NCBI GenBank assembly: GCA_011052285.1
Contig: DRJH01000148.1
Span: forward strand, 1-8,472
Reading direction: 5' to 3'
DNA: 8,472 nucleotides
Source of the DNA: Gammaproteobacteria bacterium
Lineage (GTDB): Bacteria; Pseudomonadota; Gammaproteobacteria; Arenicellales; DRJH01
The position numbers were made by a program, and so were the translations under genes. Shown one piece after another: positions 1 to 5,578 of this stretch. Position 1 is the first letter of the stretch; every line of letters starts with the position of its first letter. The notes beneath the pieces were generated by a model. It was not told the DNA's origin and made no database searches. It worked only from the letters and a program-made list of their open reading frames with translations.

Positions 1-116
1 CCACGAAATTGTAGTTCTCCATCACCGGCGTGTACCGGGTCAAAGGGTAATGTGGTCGTCAGGATACCCGACAGGGTCACGGCGAGTGCCAGAACAGGGA
101 AAGATTGGGGTTTCAT
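1..116 (-). CDS. N-terminal fragment of an exported protein, third gene of the envelope operon
   Basis: An ATG at 114-116, read leftwards, opens a frame that stays open to the window edge (38 complete codons). The protein begins MKPQSFPVLALAVTLSG and has a typical Sec signal: one early lysine, a hydrophobic core, and a plausible cleavage after Val-His-Ala near residue 31. The mature part would start GDGELQF. It lies only 6 bases after the stop of the LolA-like gene and has no clear Shine-Dalgarno site (the bases before ATG read AAACCCTC), so it is probably translated by coupling to the gene before it. In similar exporter/LolA-like gene sets the third gene is often an outer-membrane beta-barrel or other exported protein. 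That is inference, because too little of the mature protein is present to assign a family. Confidence 0.7.
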   Translation of the reverse strand, partial: MKPQSFPVLALAVTLSGILTTTLPFDPVHAGDGELQFR

Positions 117-122
117 GAGGGT

Positions 123-914
123 TTAGCGGGCCCGTTTCAGGGCGTTTCTGTTGAAATCACTCTGCTTCAGGCCCGTTTTAAACCGGTATGCTTGCCATTG
201 TAGTTCCGTGCTTTTCCCTGACTGGTGGTTGATCATGACCATTTGCTGTGCTCGCCAGTATTTGCCGAGGTATTGCTTATATTGGTTGAAGTGTAGTGTT
301 TTCAGGAGCGTATTTTTGCGGTCGTAGAAGTCAATTTTCAGCATCCGGTACTCCGCTTTGCCCACCCAGGTAACACGGCGCTTGTAGCCGGAATATTTGT
401 CTTTCGGGTAATTTTCGACCACGAAGGTGGCAACGCCATTAAGCTTTTCATCTTTGATGTAACGGTAGTCATATTTTTCCACTTCGAACGAGGTCAGGTC
501 TTCAAAAGCGAATTCACTGCCCATGAAGGAGCCGGACTTGTTCCTAGAAGAAATACGTTTGACTCGTTTCAGTGCAGGCAAATAGAGCCATTGCTCATCG
601 TTGGCATTGGGGTGTGAGAAACTTAAAAAAGCCGTACCTTTGACATCATTCGGGGAGTCGAACACGGTCAGGCTCTTGTCACCATCCTGTGTTTGTTCCA
701 GGACCTTGATATGCATCTTACGAATGCTGGTTTCACCATGTGAGTTTTTTAAAATCATGGTCATGGTGGCCTGGATATCTGACCATCCCAAATCTCTGGA
801 TTTGCTGATTTTTGCAATCTGCAGGCCTTTGTCCGCAGCCCCATCGGCTGATACCGGCGTGGTGTAGGATATCAGCATGCTTAGTGCAATAAAAAGGGTG
901 AATACAGGTTTCAT
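123..914 (-). CDS. Periplasmic LolA-like 'outer membrane lipoprotein-sorting' protein
   Basis: A 263-residue exported protein with a signal peptide whose probable cleavage follows Val-Ser-Ala at residues 21-23. Residues 107-140 carry the family signature: a WLYLPALKRVKR stretch, then a NKSGSFMGSEF stretch ending in a Phe-Glu-Asp-Leu. This is the hallmark of the LolA-like family annotated as outer membrane lipoprotein-sorting protein, whose fold resembles LolA/LolB and binds acyl chains. Such proteins are usually encoded beside an RND/MMPL exporter and are thought to take up its hydrophobic substrate in the periplasm; the substrate is unknown. The start is fixed by AAGGAG six bases upstream of ATG. 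It lies 21 bases after the exporter stop, so the two are one operon. Length is normal for the family and no frameshift is seen. Confidence 0.9.
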   Translation of the reverse strand: MKPVFTLFIALSMLISYTTPVSADGAADKGLQIAKISKSRDLGWSDIQATMTMILKNSHGETSIRKMHIKVLEQTQDGDKSLTVFDSPNDVKGTAFLSFSHPNANDEQWLYLPALKRVKRISSRNKSGSFMGSEFAFEDLTSFEVEKYDYRYIKDEKLNGVATFVVENYPKDKYSGYKRRVTWVGKAEYRMLKIDFYDRKNTLLKTLHFNQYKQYLGKYWRAQQMVMINHQSGKSTELQWQAYRFKTGLKQSDFNRNALKRAR

Positions 915-935
915 AGAGATCTCCTTATGACCGGA

Positions 936-3215
936 TCAGGGTCTTTTGGCAAACAGTAACAGCAGCGGGGGTAAAAACAGAAAGTCGACGACAAGTGCTA
1001 CCAGAATGGTCACCGCAGTTAACAGTCCCATATCGGCATTCACCTTGAATGAGGAGGTGGCCATTACCGCAAAGCCCAATACCAGCACCAGGGTGGTAAT
1101 CCATAAAGCCTTACCCACACTGGCAAAACTGTAGCGAACCGCCTGTTCAGGATTCATCTGTTTCTCTCTTCTGGCACGGATATATTTACTGAGGAAGTGG
1201 ATCGTATCATCCACGATAATACCCAGGGTCATGCCGGTAACGACGGAGAGCCCGAGCCCGACTTCGCCGACGAACAAGCCCCACAAGCCGAAGGAAAAGG
1301 CCGCTGGAAACAGATTGGGCAGCAGACTGATCAGGCCAAACTTGAAGGAGCGCAGGGCAAAACACAGCAGTAGTGAAATGAGTAGCAAGGCGATAAATGA
1401 ACCCAGTAGCATACTGCGGATATTCATGGAACCAATGTGCGCAAACATCAGCGAAGGGCTGGCCATTTTGAGTTGGAACGGGGTCTGCATGGCTGTAAAT
1501 TTTTTGCGGATGCGTTGCTCCAGCTTAAGGGTTTCGTCGGAGCTCAGATTGGTAAAGGTGGCCAGAACCCGGGTGGAGGATTTGTCTACATTGAGCTGGT
1601 TGTTGATGTCCAGGCCTTGGGGTAGAGACAGTTCATAGAGCAGTAGATATTGAGCAGCCAGAGCCTGTTTGTCCGGGAGTTTGTACCAGGCCGGATTATC
1701 CCCGTGCATATTGCGATTCAAGCGCTTGAGGGTGTCGGTAATGGTATTGACATGATCGGTTTCCGGTTGCTGGCGTAACCAGTCAGAGAAGTCGGAGACC
1801 ACTTGCAAGAATGCCGGGTTATTCACGCCGGAAGACTGTTTGCTGTCAAAGGATAATTCAATGGTGGCCATGCCAGACAGGTGTTCCTGCAGAAAGTCCG
1901 TGGCACGACGAAACGGCACACTGGTGTCAAAATATTTGACAAAATCATCATCGAGCTTGTTTTTTGGCACGAACGCGGATACGCCAAGCAACAAGAAAGT
2001 CATGACAACAAGCAAGCGTTTTTTGTGTTCGATCACGAAGTCTGCGAGTCGATCCATGTAGTCCTGATGGTGGTTGGATGCGGGCCTGATCCGTACCGGG
2101 AGCACCATCATTAACGCCGGGAACAGGGTAATAGAAAACAGGAAGGCTGCAGTCACCCCCATAGCGACAATATTACCCAGATGGCCAAATGGAGGGGCCT
2201 GTGAAAAATTCATGGTCAAAAAGCCGATCGCTGTAGTCACACTAGTCAGAAAAATTGGCTGCAGGTTGATACGCATACTGGAGATTAATGCGGCCTTTTT
2301 GCGCATACCGTGGCGCATTTCGTAGTAGAACGTTGCGAGTATATGCACGCAATCTGCCACAGCCAGGGTAAGGATAAAAGTAGGTGCGGCAGCCGATGGT
2401 CCGGTCAGGTAACCCCCCATCCAGCCCCATAGGCCCATGGCGGTCATGATGCTGGTTACGATGACAATCAGGGTGGCCAATGTTCCACTAATGGATTTCA
2501 AGAGCACCCCGATAGCGAAAATAACCACCAGGAACATGATGGGAACCAGAGTGGAAACATCGTGTTGAGCAGCTTCGGGGAAGCTGGTATTGAGCATGGT
2601 CATACCCGACAGCATAAAATTAATATCCGGGTACTTCTTTCGAAAGGCATCACGGATTTTTCTGGCATCCTGTGCGACTTCAGGTACTTCACGGGTTTTA
2701 TCGATGCCAGGCAATCGAATGGTGACATTAACCACGGCCACATCACCTTTTGTTGATATCAGTTTTTTGACCAGCAATGGCTCTGATAATGCGACCCGTT
2801 TCGCCCGGGCAATGGCTTTGCTGTCGAGCTGATCCGCTTCCAGTACCAGATCTTCGATTTGTAGGTTGTCTCCTTCCGCCCAGCTATACTGAAAATTGGT
2901 GATGGAATCAACTCTGGAACTGTAGGTAATCTGCCAGGCAGCATCGGTCAATTCCCAAATAGCAGTCAGATTTTTGCGGGTAAAAATGTTGCCATTTTTC
3001 GGCGCCACGATAAACGCTACATTGTCGCTTTTGCTGTAGATTTTTTGCATTTCCTGAAATGCCTGCAGCTGTGCATTTTCGGATTTAAAGAAGGACTTGT
3101 AGTCGCTGCGAAAGGTTAGTTTGGTAGCACCAAACAGGATACCGGCCACCAGTACCAGTACTGTCGGTATTACGGCCCAGCGGTAGCGAATAACGCGAGT
3201 GAAGAATACTTCCAT
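936..3215 (-). CDS. RND superfamily exporter, MMPL-type permease
   Basis: A 759-residue inner-membrane protein with the duplicated RND layout: one helix near residues 13-31, a periplasmic loop to about 220, five helices at about 222-373, then a second copy with a helix near 400-417, a loop to about 598, and five helices to about 755. The conserved acidic motifs of the fourth helix of each half are visible: Ala-Asp-Cys-Val-His at 287-291 and Val-Asp-Asp-Thr-Ile-His at 668-673. These carry the proton relay in this family. It is much shorter than an AcrB-type pump and has no adaptor gene beside it, so it fits the MMPL/HpnN-like group that exports lipids or other hydrophobic compounds. The start at 3215 has only a weak GGAA upstream. 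The LolA-like gene follows directly and is its likely periplasmic partner. The substrate cannot be told from sequence. Confidence 0.92.
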   Translation of the reverse strand: MEVFFTRVIRYRWAVIPTVLVLVAGILFGATKLTFRSDYKSFFKSENAQLQAFQEMQKIYSKSDNVAFIVAPKNGNIFTRKNLTAIWELTDAAWQITYSSRVDSITNFQYSWAEGDNLQIEDLVLEADQLDSKAIARAKRVALSEPLLVKKLISTKGDVAVVNVTIRLPGIDKTREVPEVAQDARKIRDAFRKKYPDINFMLSGMTMLNTSFPEAAQHDVSTLVPIMFLVVIFAIGVLLKSISGTLATLIVIVTSIMTAMGLWGWMGGYLTGPSAAAPTFILTLAVADCVHILATFYYEMRHGMRKKAALISSMRINLQPIFLTSVTTAIGFLTMNFSQAPPFGHLGNIVAMGVTAAFLFSITLFPALMMVLPVRIRPASNHHQDYMDRLADFVIEHKKRLLVVMTFLLLGVSAFVPKNKLDDDFVKYFDTSVPFRRATDFLQEHLSGMATIELSFDSKQSSGVNNPAFLQVVSDFSDWLRQQPETDHVNTITDTLKRLNRNMHGDNPAWYKLPDKQALAAQYLLLYELSLPQGLDINNQLNVDKSSTRVLATFTNLSSDETLKLEQRIRKKFTAMQTPFQLKMASPSLMFAHIGSMNIRSMLLGSFIALLLISLLLCFALRSFKFGLISLLPNLFPAAFSFGLWGLFVGEVGLGLSVVTGMTLGIIVDDTIHFLSKYIRARREKQMNPEQAVRYSFASVGKALWITTLVLVLGFAVMATSSFKVNADMGLLTAVTILVALVVDFLFLPPLLLLFAKRP

Positions 3216-3476
3216 ATTGGGTTCCGAGCTGACCAGCGGCGTGAAAGGATTGGTCTGCTATGCCAGGGTTTGCGCCTCTATCCTGGAACAAAGCGTTGGT
3301 AACCGCTAAAGGAGCAGATGGCGGCCCGGTATTTAGGCATGTTCCTCACGAACACTCAAGTGATTTTAGGGAAATATACGGATGATCCCCGCTGTTTCAC
3401 AGACTCGGTTCAGTAGTGCTGGAGATGGGTGATGGAAGCTAACAGTCCTCTGGAGGAGTGGTGGTTGTGTCGAAAC
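3216..3476. other. Intergenic leader of the exporter operon
   Basis: This 261-base gap between the exporter start and the hairpin behind the first cytochrome gene holds no convincing gene. On the minus strand a TATATT (plus 3373-3378) is a fair -10 box, but the matching -35 position is poor, so the exporter promoter is not located with confidence. A short palindrome, TCCTC-TG-GAGGA, lies near 3446-3457. No FNR-type palindrome was seen here, so the exporter operon does not obviously share the control of the respiratory genes. Confidence 0.4.
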
Positions 3477-3505
3477 GACAATGCCGGCCATTGGCCGGCA
3501 TTGTC
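3477..3505 (-). terminator. Perfect 13-bp hairpin after the downstream cytochrome gene
   Basis: The arms at 3477-3489 and 3493-3505 (GACAATGCCGGCC and its exact complement) pair over 13 bases around a three-base loop. It begins 14 bases beyond the cytochrome stop. On the minus strand the hairpin is followed by GTTTCG rather than a long T run. This is therefore a strong hairpin but a weak intrinsic terminator by the classical rule. It may terminate, protect the 3' end of the message, or both. Confidence 0.75.
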
Positions 3506-3519
3506 TGAATGGCTTGGAG

Positions 3520-3894
3520 TTATTTCAGATCTTTGAGGAAAGCAATGATTTTGTCGGCTTTTTTGCCCTTGATGTTTTGCTTGCCCATTTTTGTTTTGGC
3601 TTTGTCGTTGCCGGTGAACTCCTTGATGGCTGTTTTACTGTTTTTAATCCATTTTCGCAGGTGTGCCTCATCCCAGACCCAGTCAGCCCCAGCCAGCGCT
3701 TTGCTATACTTAAAGCCTTCAGCCTGGCCTGCCTTTCTGCCGAATACACCTTTCAGGCCTGGGCCTACTTTGTTGGCATCACCAAAGCTGTGACAGGCTT
3801 TACAGCGTCCTTCCGGTCCAGCTATAGCGTTGGGTAGGGTTGTGATGCCAATAGATGCTACACAGCTCATGGCGATAATCAGTTTTTTGTTCAT
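3520..3894 (-). CDS. Periplasmic class I c-type cytochrome (copy A)
   Basis: A 124-residue precursor. A Sec signal ends in Ala-Ile-Ala at 23-25, leaving a mature domain of about 99 residues. The haem c site is CKACH at 31-35 (covalent Cys31 and Cys34, axial His35). It is followed by the Asn-Lys-Val-Gly-Pro-Gly-Leu run and GVFGRKAG typical of small class I cytochromes. Met103, in a Lys-Thr-Lys-Met context, is the likely sixth iron ligand. The protein is very rich in lysine, which suits docking to acidic partners such as a CuA domain. It is about 81% identical in the mature part to the second cytochrome at 4375-4755, so the two are recent duplicates. GGAGA upstream of ATG supports the start. 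Likely role, by inference: soluble electron carrier to the haem-copper enzyme encoded on the other strand. Confidence 0.93.
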   Translation of the reverse strand: MNKKLIIAMSCVASIGITTLPNAIAGPEGRCKACHSFGDANKVGPGLKGVFGRKAGQAEGFKYSKALAGADWVWDEAHLRKWIKNSKTAIKEFTGNDKAKTKMGKQNIKGKKADKIIAFLKDLK

Positions 3895-3990
3895 CGTCTA
3901 CGTCTCCGATACAGATGTTTGAATTGATGACCCCTTGGTGATACGTTCCCCTCATCAGTGATACGCTTGTTTGTTAATGAGACGGTACCA

Positions 3991-4014
3991 CACCACAGTA
4001 TATGTTATGTGGTG
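3991..4014 (-). other. Hairpin behind the small membrane protein gene
   Basis: CACCACA at 3991-3997 pairs with TGTGGTG at 4008-4014 around a ten-base loop, 47 bases beyond the stop of the small membrane protein. There is no T run after it on the minus strand. The loop side contains TATACT (minus strand, plus 3997-4002), a good -10-like hexamer for the cytochrome downstream, but no matching -35 box was found. It may be an mRNA processing or stabilising structure. Confidence 0.35.
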
Positions 4015-4061
4015 GTGTTTGTGCCCACCTTGATCTTTGTCAATTTGTTAGGGATGGGTTG

Positions 4062-4316
4062 TTATGGTTTGGTTGTGGTCCCAGGTATTGAATCCCCAGG
4101 TGTTGAATCCCCAGGTGTTGAACCAAGTAGTACAGAATCAGGAGGAGGATTGATTAGTCCCATCAACAGGTAGGCTAAAACAAAAAATATCGCGAAAAAT
4201 GCCAGATTACGATAGGGCACAGGCTTGCCACGAGACTGTTCGATCCGATCCAAAATCCAGTCCGTCACACTGTACAGAATAATCCCGCCCAGCGTATAGT
4301 AGATGGCAAATTCCAT
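4062..4316 (-). CDS. Small two-helix membrane protein of unknown function
   Basis: An 84-residue protein lying between the two cytochrome genes in the same direction. Residues 2-22 form a first hydrophobic helix ending in Asp-Trp-Ile-Leu-Asp-Arg. A basic polar turn follows (Gln-Ser-Arg-Gly-Lys, about 27-31), then a second helix at about 37-56. The tail at 57-84 is rich in Pro, Gly, Ser, Thr and Asp and contains a five-residue repeat of the type Ser-Thr-Pro-Gly-Asp. The shape resembles short conserved two-helix proteins of unknown function in gammaproteobacteria, but no family is claimed. The ribosome binding site is poor. A hairpin sits just upstream, between it and the preceding cytochrome, so expression may be reduced relative to that gene. 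Charge pattern predicts both ends in the same compartment. Its position suggests a link to cytochrome c electron transfer, which is inference only. Confidence 0.7.
   Translation of the reverse strand: MEFAIYYTLGGIILYSVTDWILDRIEQSRGKPVPYRNLAFFAIFFVLAYLLMGLINPPPDSVLLGSTPGDSTPGDSIPGTTTKP
4081..4125. repeat. Three tandem 15-bp units inside the membrane protein gene
   Basis: Units at 4081-4095, 4096-4110 and 4111-4125 all follow CCAGGTGTTGAATCC with one or two changes each. The unit is a multiple of three, so copy number can vary without breaking the frame. In the minus-strand protein each unit adds five residues of the Pro-Gly-Asp-Ser-Thr type to the C-terminal tail. Confidence 0.85.
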
Positions 4317-4335
4317 GATGACAACCGTTGTTGGA

Positions 4336-4357
4336 GCTGATGGTCACGACCATCAGC
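4336..4357 (-). terminator. 10-bp hairpin between cytochrome copy B and the membrane protein gene
   Basis: GCTGATGGTC at 4336-4345 pairs exactly with GACCATCAGC at 4348-4357. Sterically the innermost pair opens to give a four-base loop. It lies 17 bases after the cytochrome stop and 19 bases before the next start. No T run follows on the minus strand. It more likely acts as a partial terminator or a 3'-end stabiliser that keeps cytochrome message abundant relative to the membrane protein message. Confidence 0.5.
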
Positions 4358-4374
4358 CCCGGTGGATGGTGAGA

Positions 4375-4755
4375 CTATTTCAACTCTTTAAGGAAGGCAA
4401 TGATTTTATCGGCTTTCTTGCCCTTCATATTCTGTTTGGGCATCTTGGTCTTGGCTTTTTTGTCGCCAGTGAATTCCTTGATGGCCTTTTTGCTGTTTTT
4501 AATCCATTTGCGCAGATGTTCTTCATCCCACACCCAGTCCGCACTGGCTAATGATTTGCTGTACTTGAATCCTGCCATTGTTCCGGCTTTGCGGCCAAAA
4601 ACACCAAGCAGACCGGGCCCGACCTTATTCTTGGCGGTAAAGTTATGACAGGCTTTGCACCTTTTTTCCGGGTTTTTAGAAGCGGTTGCGACTTGCACTG
4701 AACTCAAACCCAGTGCCATCACGCTTGCCAGAACTAGAACAGACTTTTTCTTCAT
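4375..4755 (-). CDS. Periplasmic class I c-type cytochrome (copy B), first gene of its cluster
   Basis: A 126-residue precursor. The signal peptide has a Lys-rich start (MKKKS) and a likely cleavage after Ala-Thr-Ala at 23-25. CKACH at 33-37 is the haem c site, and Met105 in Lys-Thr-Lys-Met is the probable axial ligand. The frame is open further upstream, to an ATG at 4830. The start at 4755 is chosen because GGAGG (minus strand, plus 4761-4765) lies five bases before it and because it gives a clean signal peptide; the longer form would bury the signal behind 25 unrelated residues. It is the first gene after the divergent control region, so it is best placed to respond to the FNR-type site there. 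Probable role, by inference: electron donor to the CuA centre of the enzyme at 5579-7929. Confidence 0.94.
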   Translation of the reverse strand: MKKKSVLVLASVMALGLSSVQVATASKNPEKRCKACHNFTAKNKVGPGLLGVFGRKAGTMAGFKYSKSLASADWVWDEEHLRKWIKNSKKAIKEFTGDKKAKTKMPKQNMKGKKADKIIAFLKELK

Positions 4756-4861
4756 ATGAACCTCCGTAATTGAATAATCAGCAACGAAACAAACAGTAGC
4801 TGCTTTATGTAATGGTTCGAAGAAATACAATGCTGATGATCGTAGTATCTCTTCGAGGCAT

Positions 4862-4890
4862 AAAATACACCTTGGGCAGGAGGAAGTAAA
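4862..4890 (-). promoter_or_regulatory. Candidate promoter for the cytochrome cluster
   Basis: On the minus strand TTTACT (plus 4885-4890) and TATTTT (plus 4862-4867) are separated by exactly 17 bases, a usable sigma-70 pair with four matches each. The predicted start near 4855 places the FNR-type palindrome about 56 bases upstream, roughly where a class I activator site would act. It leaves a leader of about 100 bases before the cytochrome start. Confidence 0.45.
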
Positions 4891-4904
4891 GTGTCTGAAT
4901 GGCC

Positions 4905-4918
4905 TTGATATGGATCAA
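4905..4918. promoter_or_regulatory. Perfect FNR/DNR-type operator in the divergent region
   Basis: TTGATATGGATCAA matches the Crp/Fnr-family consensus TTGAT-N4-ATCAA with no mismatch. It lies between the cytochrome cluster (minus) and the haem-copper cluster (plus), the only place where one site could control both. FNR (oxygen sensing) and DNR/NnrR-type (NO sensing) regulators bind near-identical sites, so the sequence alone does not say which one acts here. Confidence 0.8.
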
Positions 4919-4940
4919 AGAAAAGCAGTCCGCGCTTGCA

Positions 4941-4946
4941 TAACAT
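4941..4946 (+). promoter_or_regulatory. Candidate -10 box of the haem-copper cluster promoter
   Basis: TAACAT matches TATAAT at four of six positions. A transcript starting about seven bases further on, near 4953, would put the centre of the FNR-type palindrome (4911.5) at about -41.5, the standard position for class II activation. No -35 box is needed in that arrangement, and none is seen. The leader to the first gene would be about 84 bases. Confidence 0.55.
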
Positions 4947-5036
4947 GTACCGGTAGTTTGTTTCATCTTGAGTGGGTTAACTTCGGTTGAATCAAGCTGC
5001 CGTGAAAATAAACCACCTTTAAATGAGGTATTGGAA

Positions 5037-5213
5037 ATGACCGAAACAGAAAAAATGCCGGAAACGGAAGAAGATCTGGAGCCCGTATCGGGTTGGCAGA
5101 TGTTCTATGACGATCCATCCATGCTGTTGTTTTTGGGGATCGCCAGTCCAACCATACTATACACCTTATGGGGTGTTATCGAGGTACTGCATGTACCACT
5201 AGCAGGCTACTAG
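5037..5213 (+). CDS. Tiny single-helix membrane protein, first gene of the haem-copper cluster
   Basis: A 58-residue protein. The first 15 residues are strongly acidic (repeated Glu and Asp). A short Trp-Gln-Met-Phe-Tyr-Asp-Asp segment follows, then one hydrophobic helix at about 28-50 and a short tail ending in Gly-Tyr. The start is chosen for the GAGGT at 5025-5029, seven bases before the ATG; an upstream in-frame ATG at 4968 lacks such a site. In size and shape it resembles the small single-helix subunit (IIa type) found with ba3-type haem-copper enzymes, but no diagnostic motif is visible. With the next gene it is a candidate accessory subunit or assembly factor of the complex. Confidence 0.75.
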   Translation: MTETEKMPETEEDLEPVSGWQMFYDDPSMLLFLGIASPTILYTLWGVIEVLHVPLAGY

Positions 5214-5284
5214 ATGGCTTGGTTGAATGAGGCAAATATGAAATTGATGATGCAGGCGAAATGGTGATGCAGGAGCTATCTGAA

Positions 5285-5470
5285 ATGAGTTCACCAAAGG
5301 GCACGAGGAGCTGGAATTCGTTCATGGTTCTGTTTGTCGTCATCTCTGTATTGGCGGGAGCTGTACTGATCATGGGCATCGGAGCGTTGGTCTTTCCGGA
5401 TGCGGGCATTCCCTTTGTCTGGGTGGCGTTTCCCGTTGGCCCTCAACCTGCTCCGATCCCGATGCAGTGA
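5285..5470 (+). CDS. Second tiny single-helix membrane protein before subunit II
   Basis: A 61-residue protein with a short basic, polar start (Lys5, Arg8), one hydrophobic helix at about 12-36, and a proline-rich tail (Pro38, Pro43, Pro50, then Pro53, 55, 57 and 59). The basic N-terminus predicts that the tail faces the periplasm, near the CuA domain. The start at 5285 is preferred over in-frame ATGs at 5261 and 5267 because AGGAG at 5271-5275 lies nine bases before it. It is 71 bases after the first small gene and 108 before subunit II, all on one strand. A candidate small subunit of the haem-copper complex; no family is recognised. Confidence 0.72.
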   Translation: MSSPKGTRSWNSFMVLFVVISVLAGAVLIMGIGALVFPDAGIPFVWVAFPVGPQPAPIPMQ

Positions 5471-5521
5471 GCTTGTCAGGGTATTGTCTCGTTCCCGCGG
5501 CACCGTGGACGATGGATGTGT

Positions 5522-5567
5522 TAACTGGAGGACTGGCAGCCTAAAACTGTCAGTATATAACTGGAGG
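5522..5567 (+). promoter_or_regulatory. Duplicated Shine-Dalgarno box with a hairpin between the copies
   Basis: The ten bases TAACTGGAGG occur twice, at 5522-5531 and 5558-5567. Only the second copy stands before a gene, 11 bases from the subunit II start. Between them CTGGCAG (5533-5539) and CTGTCAG (5547-5553) can form a 7-bp stem with one G-U pair and a seven-base loop. The first copy has no start codon at a suitable distance. It could be a leftover of a small duplication or a standby ribosome site. Confidence 0.5.
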
Positions 5568-5578
5568 TAGAGAACACT

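Noticed and set aside
1231..1638. Plus-strand open frame of 135 codons inside the exporter gene
   Set aside because: It lies entirely opposite a well-supported RND gene, has no ribosome site, and has low-complexity Ser/Pro/Lys composition.
3481..3837. Plus-strand frames opposite cytochrome copy A, with a similar one at 4400-4648 opposite copy B
   Set aside because: Their likeness to each other follows from the duplication of the cytochromes on the other strand and is not evidence of coding.
3940..3966. Direct repeat GTGATACG upstream of cytochrome copy A
   Set aside because: Two eight-base copies with no palindromic form and no promoter in register. Too short to call an operator.
3958..4173. 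Plus-strand open frame of 71 codons opposite the small membrane protein tail
   Set aside because: It overlaps the minus-strand gene and gets its repeats only from the shared 15-bp units. It has no ribosome site and no recognisable domain.
4375..4830. Longer form of cytochrome copy B starting at 4830
   Set aside because: It puts 25 residues before a perfect signal peptide and lacks a ribosome site, while the start at 4755 has GGAGG five bases upstream.
4968..5213. Longer form of the first small protein starting at 4968
   Set aside because: No ribosome site lies before it, and it begins only about 15 bases after the predicted transcription start. The 5037 start has GAGGT at good spacing.
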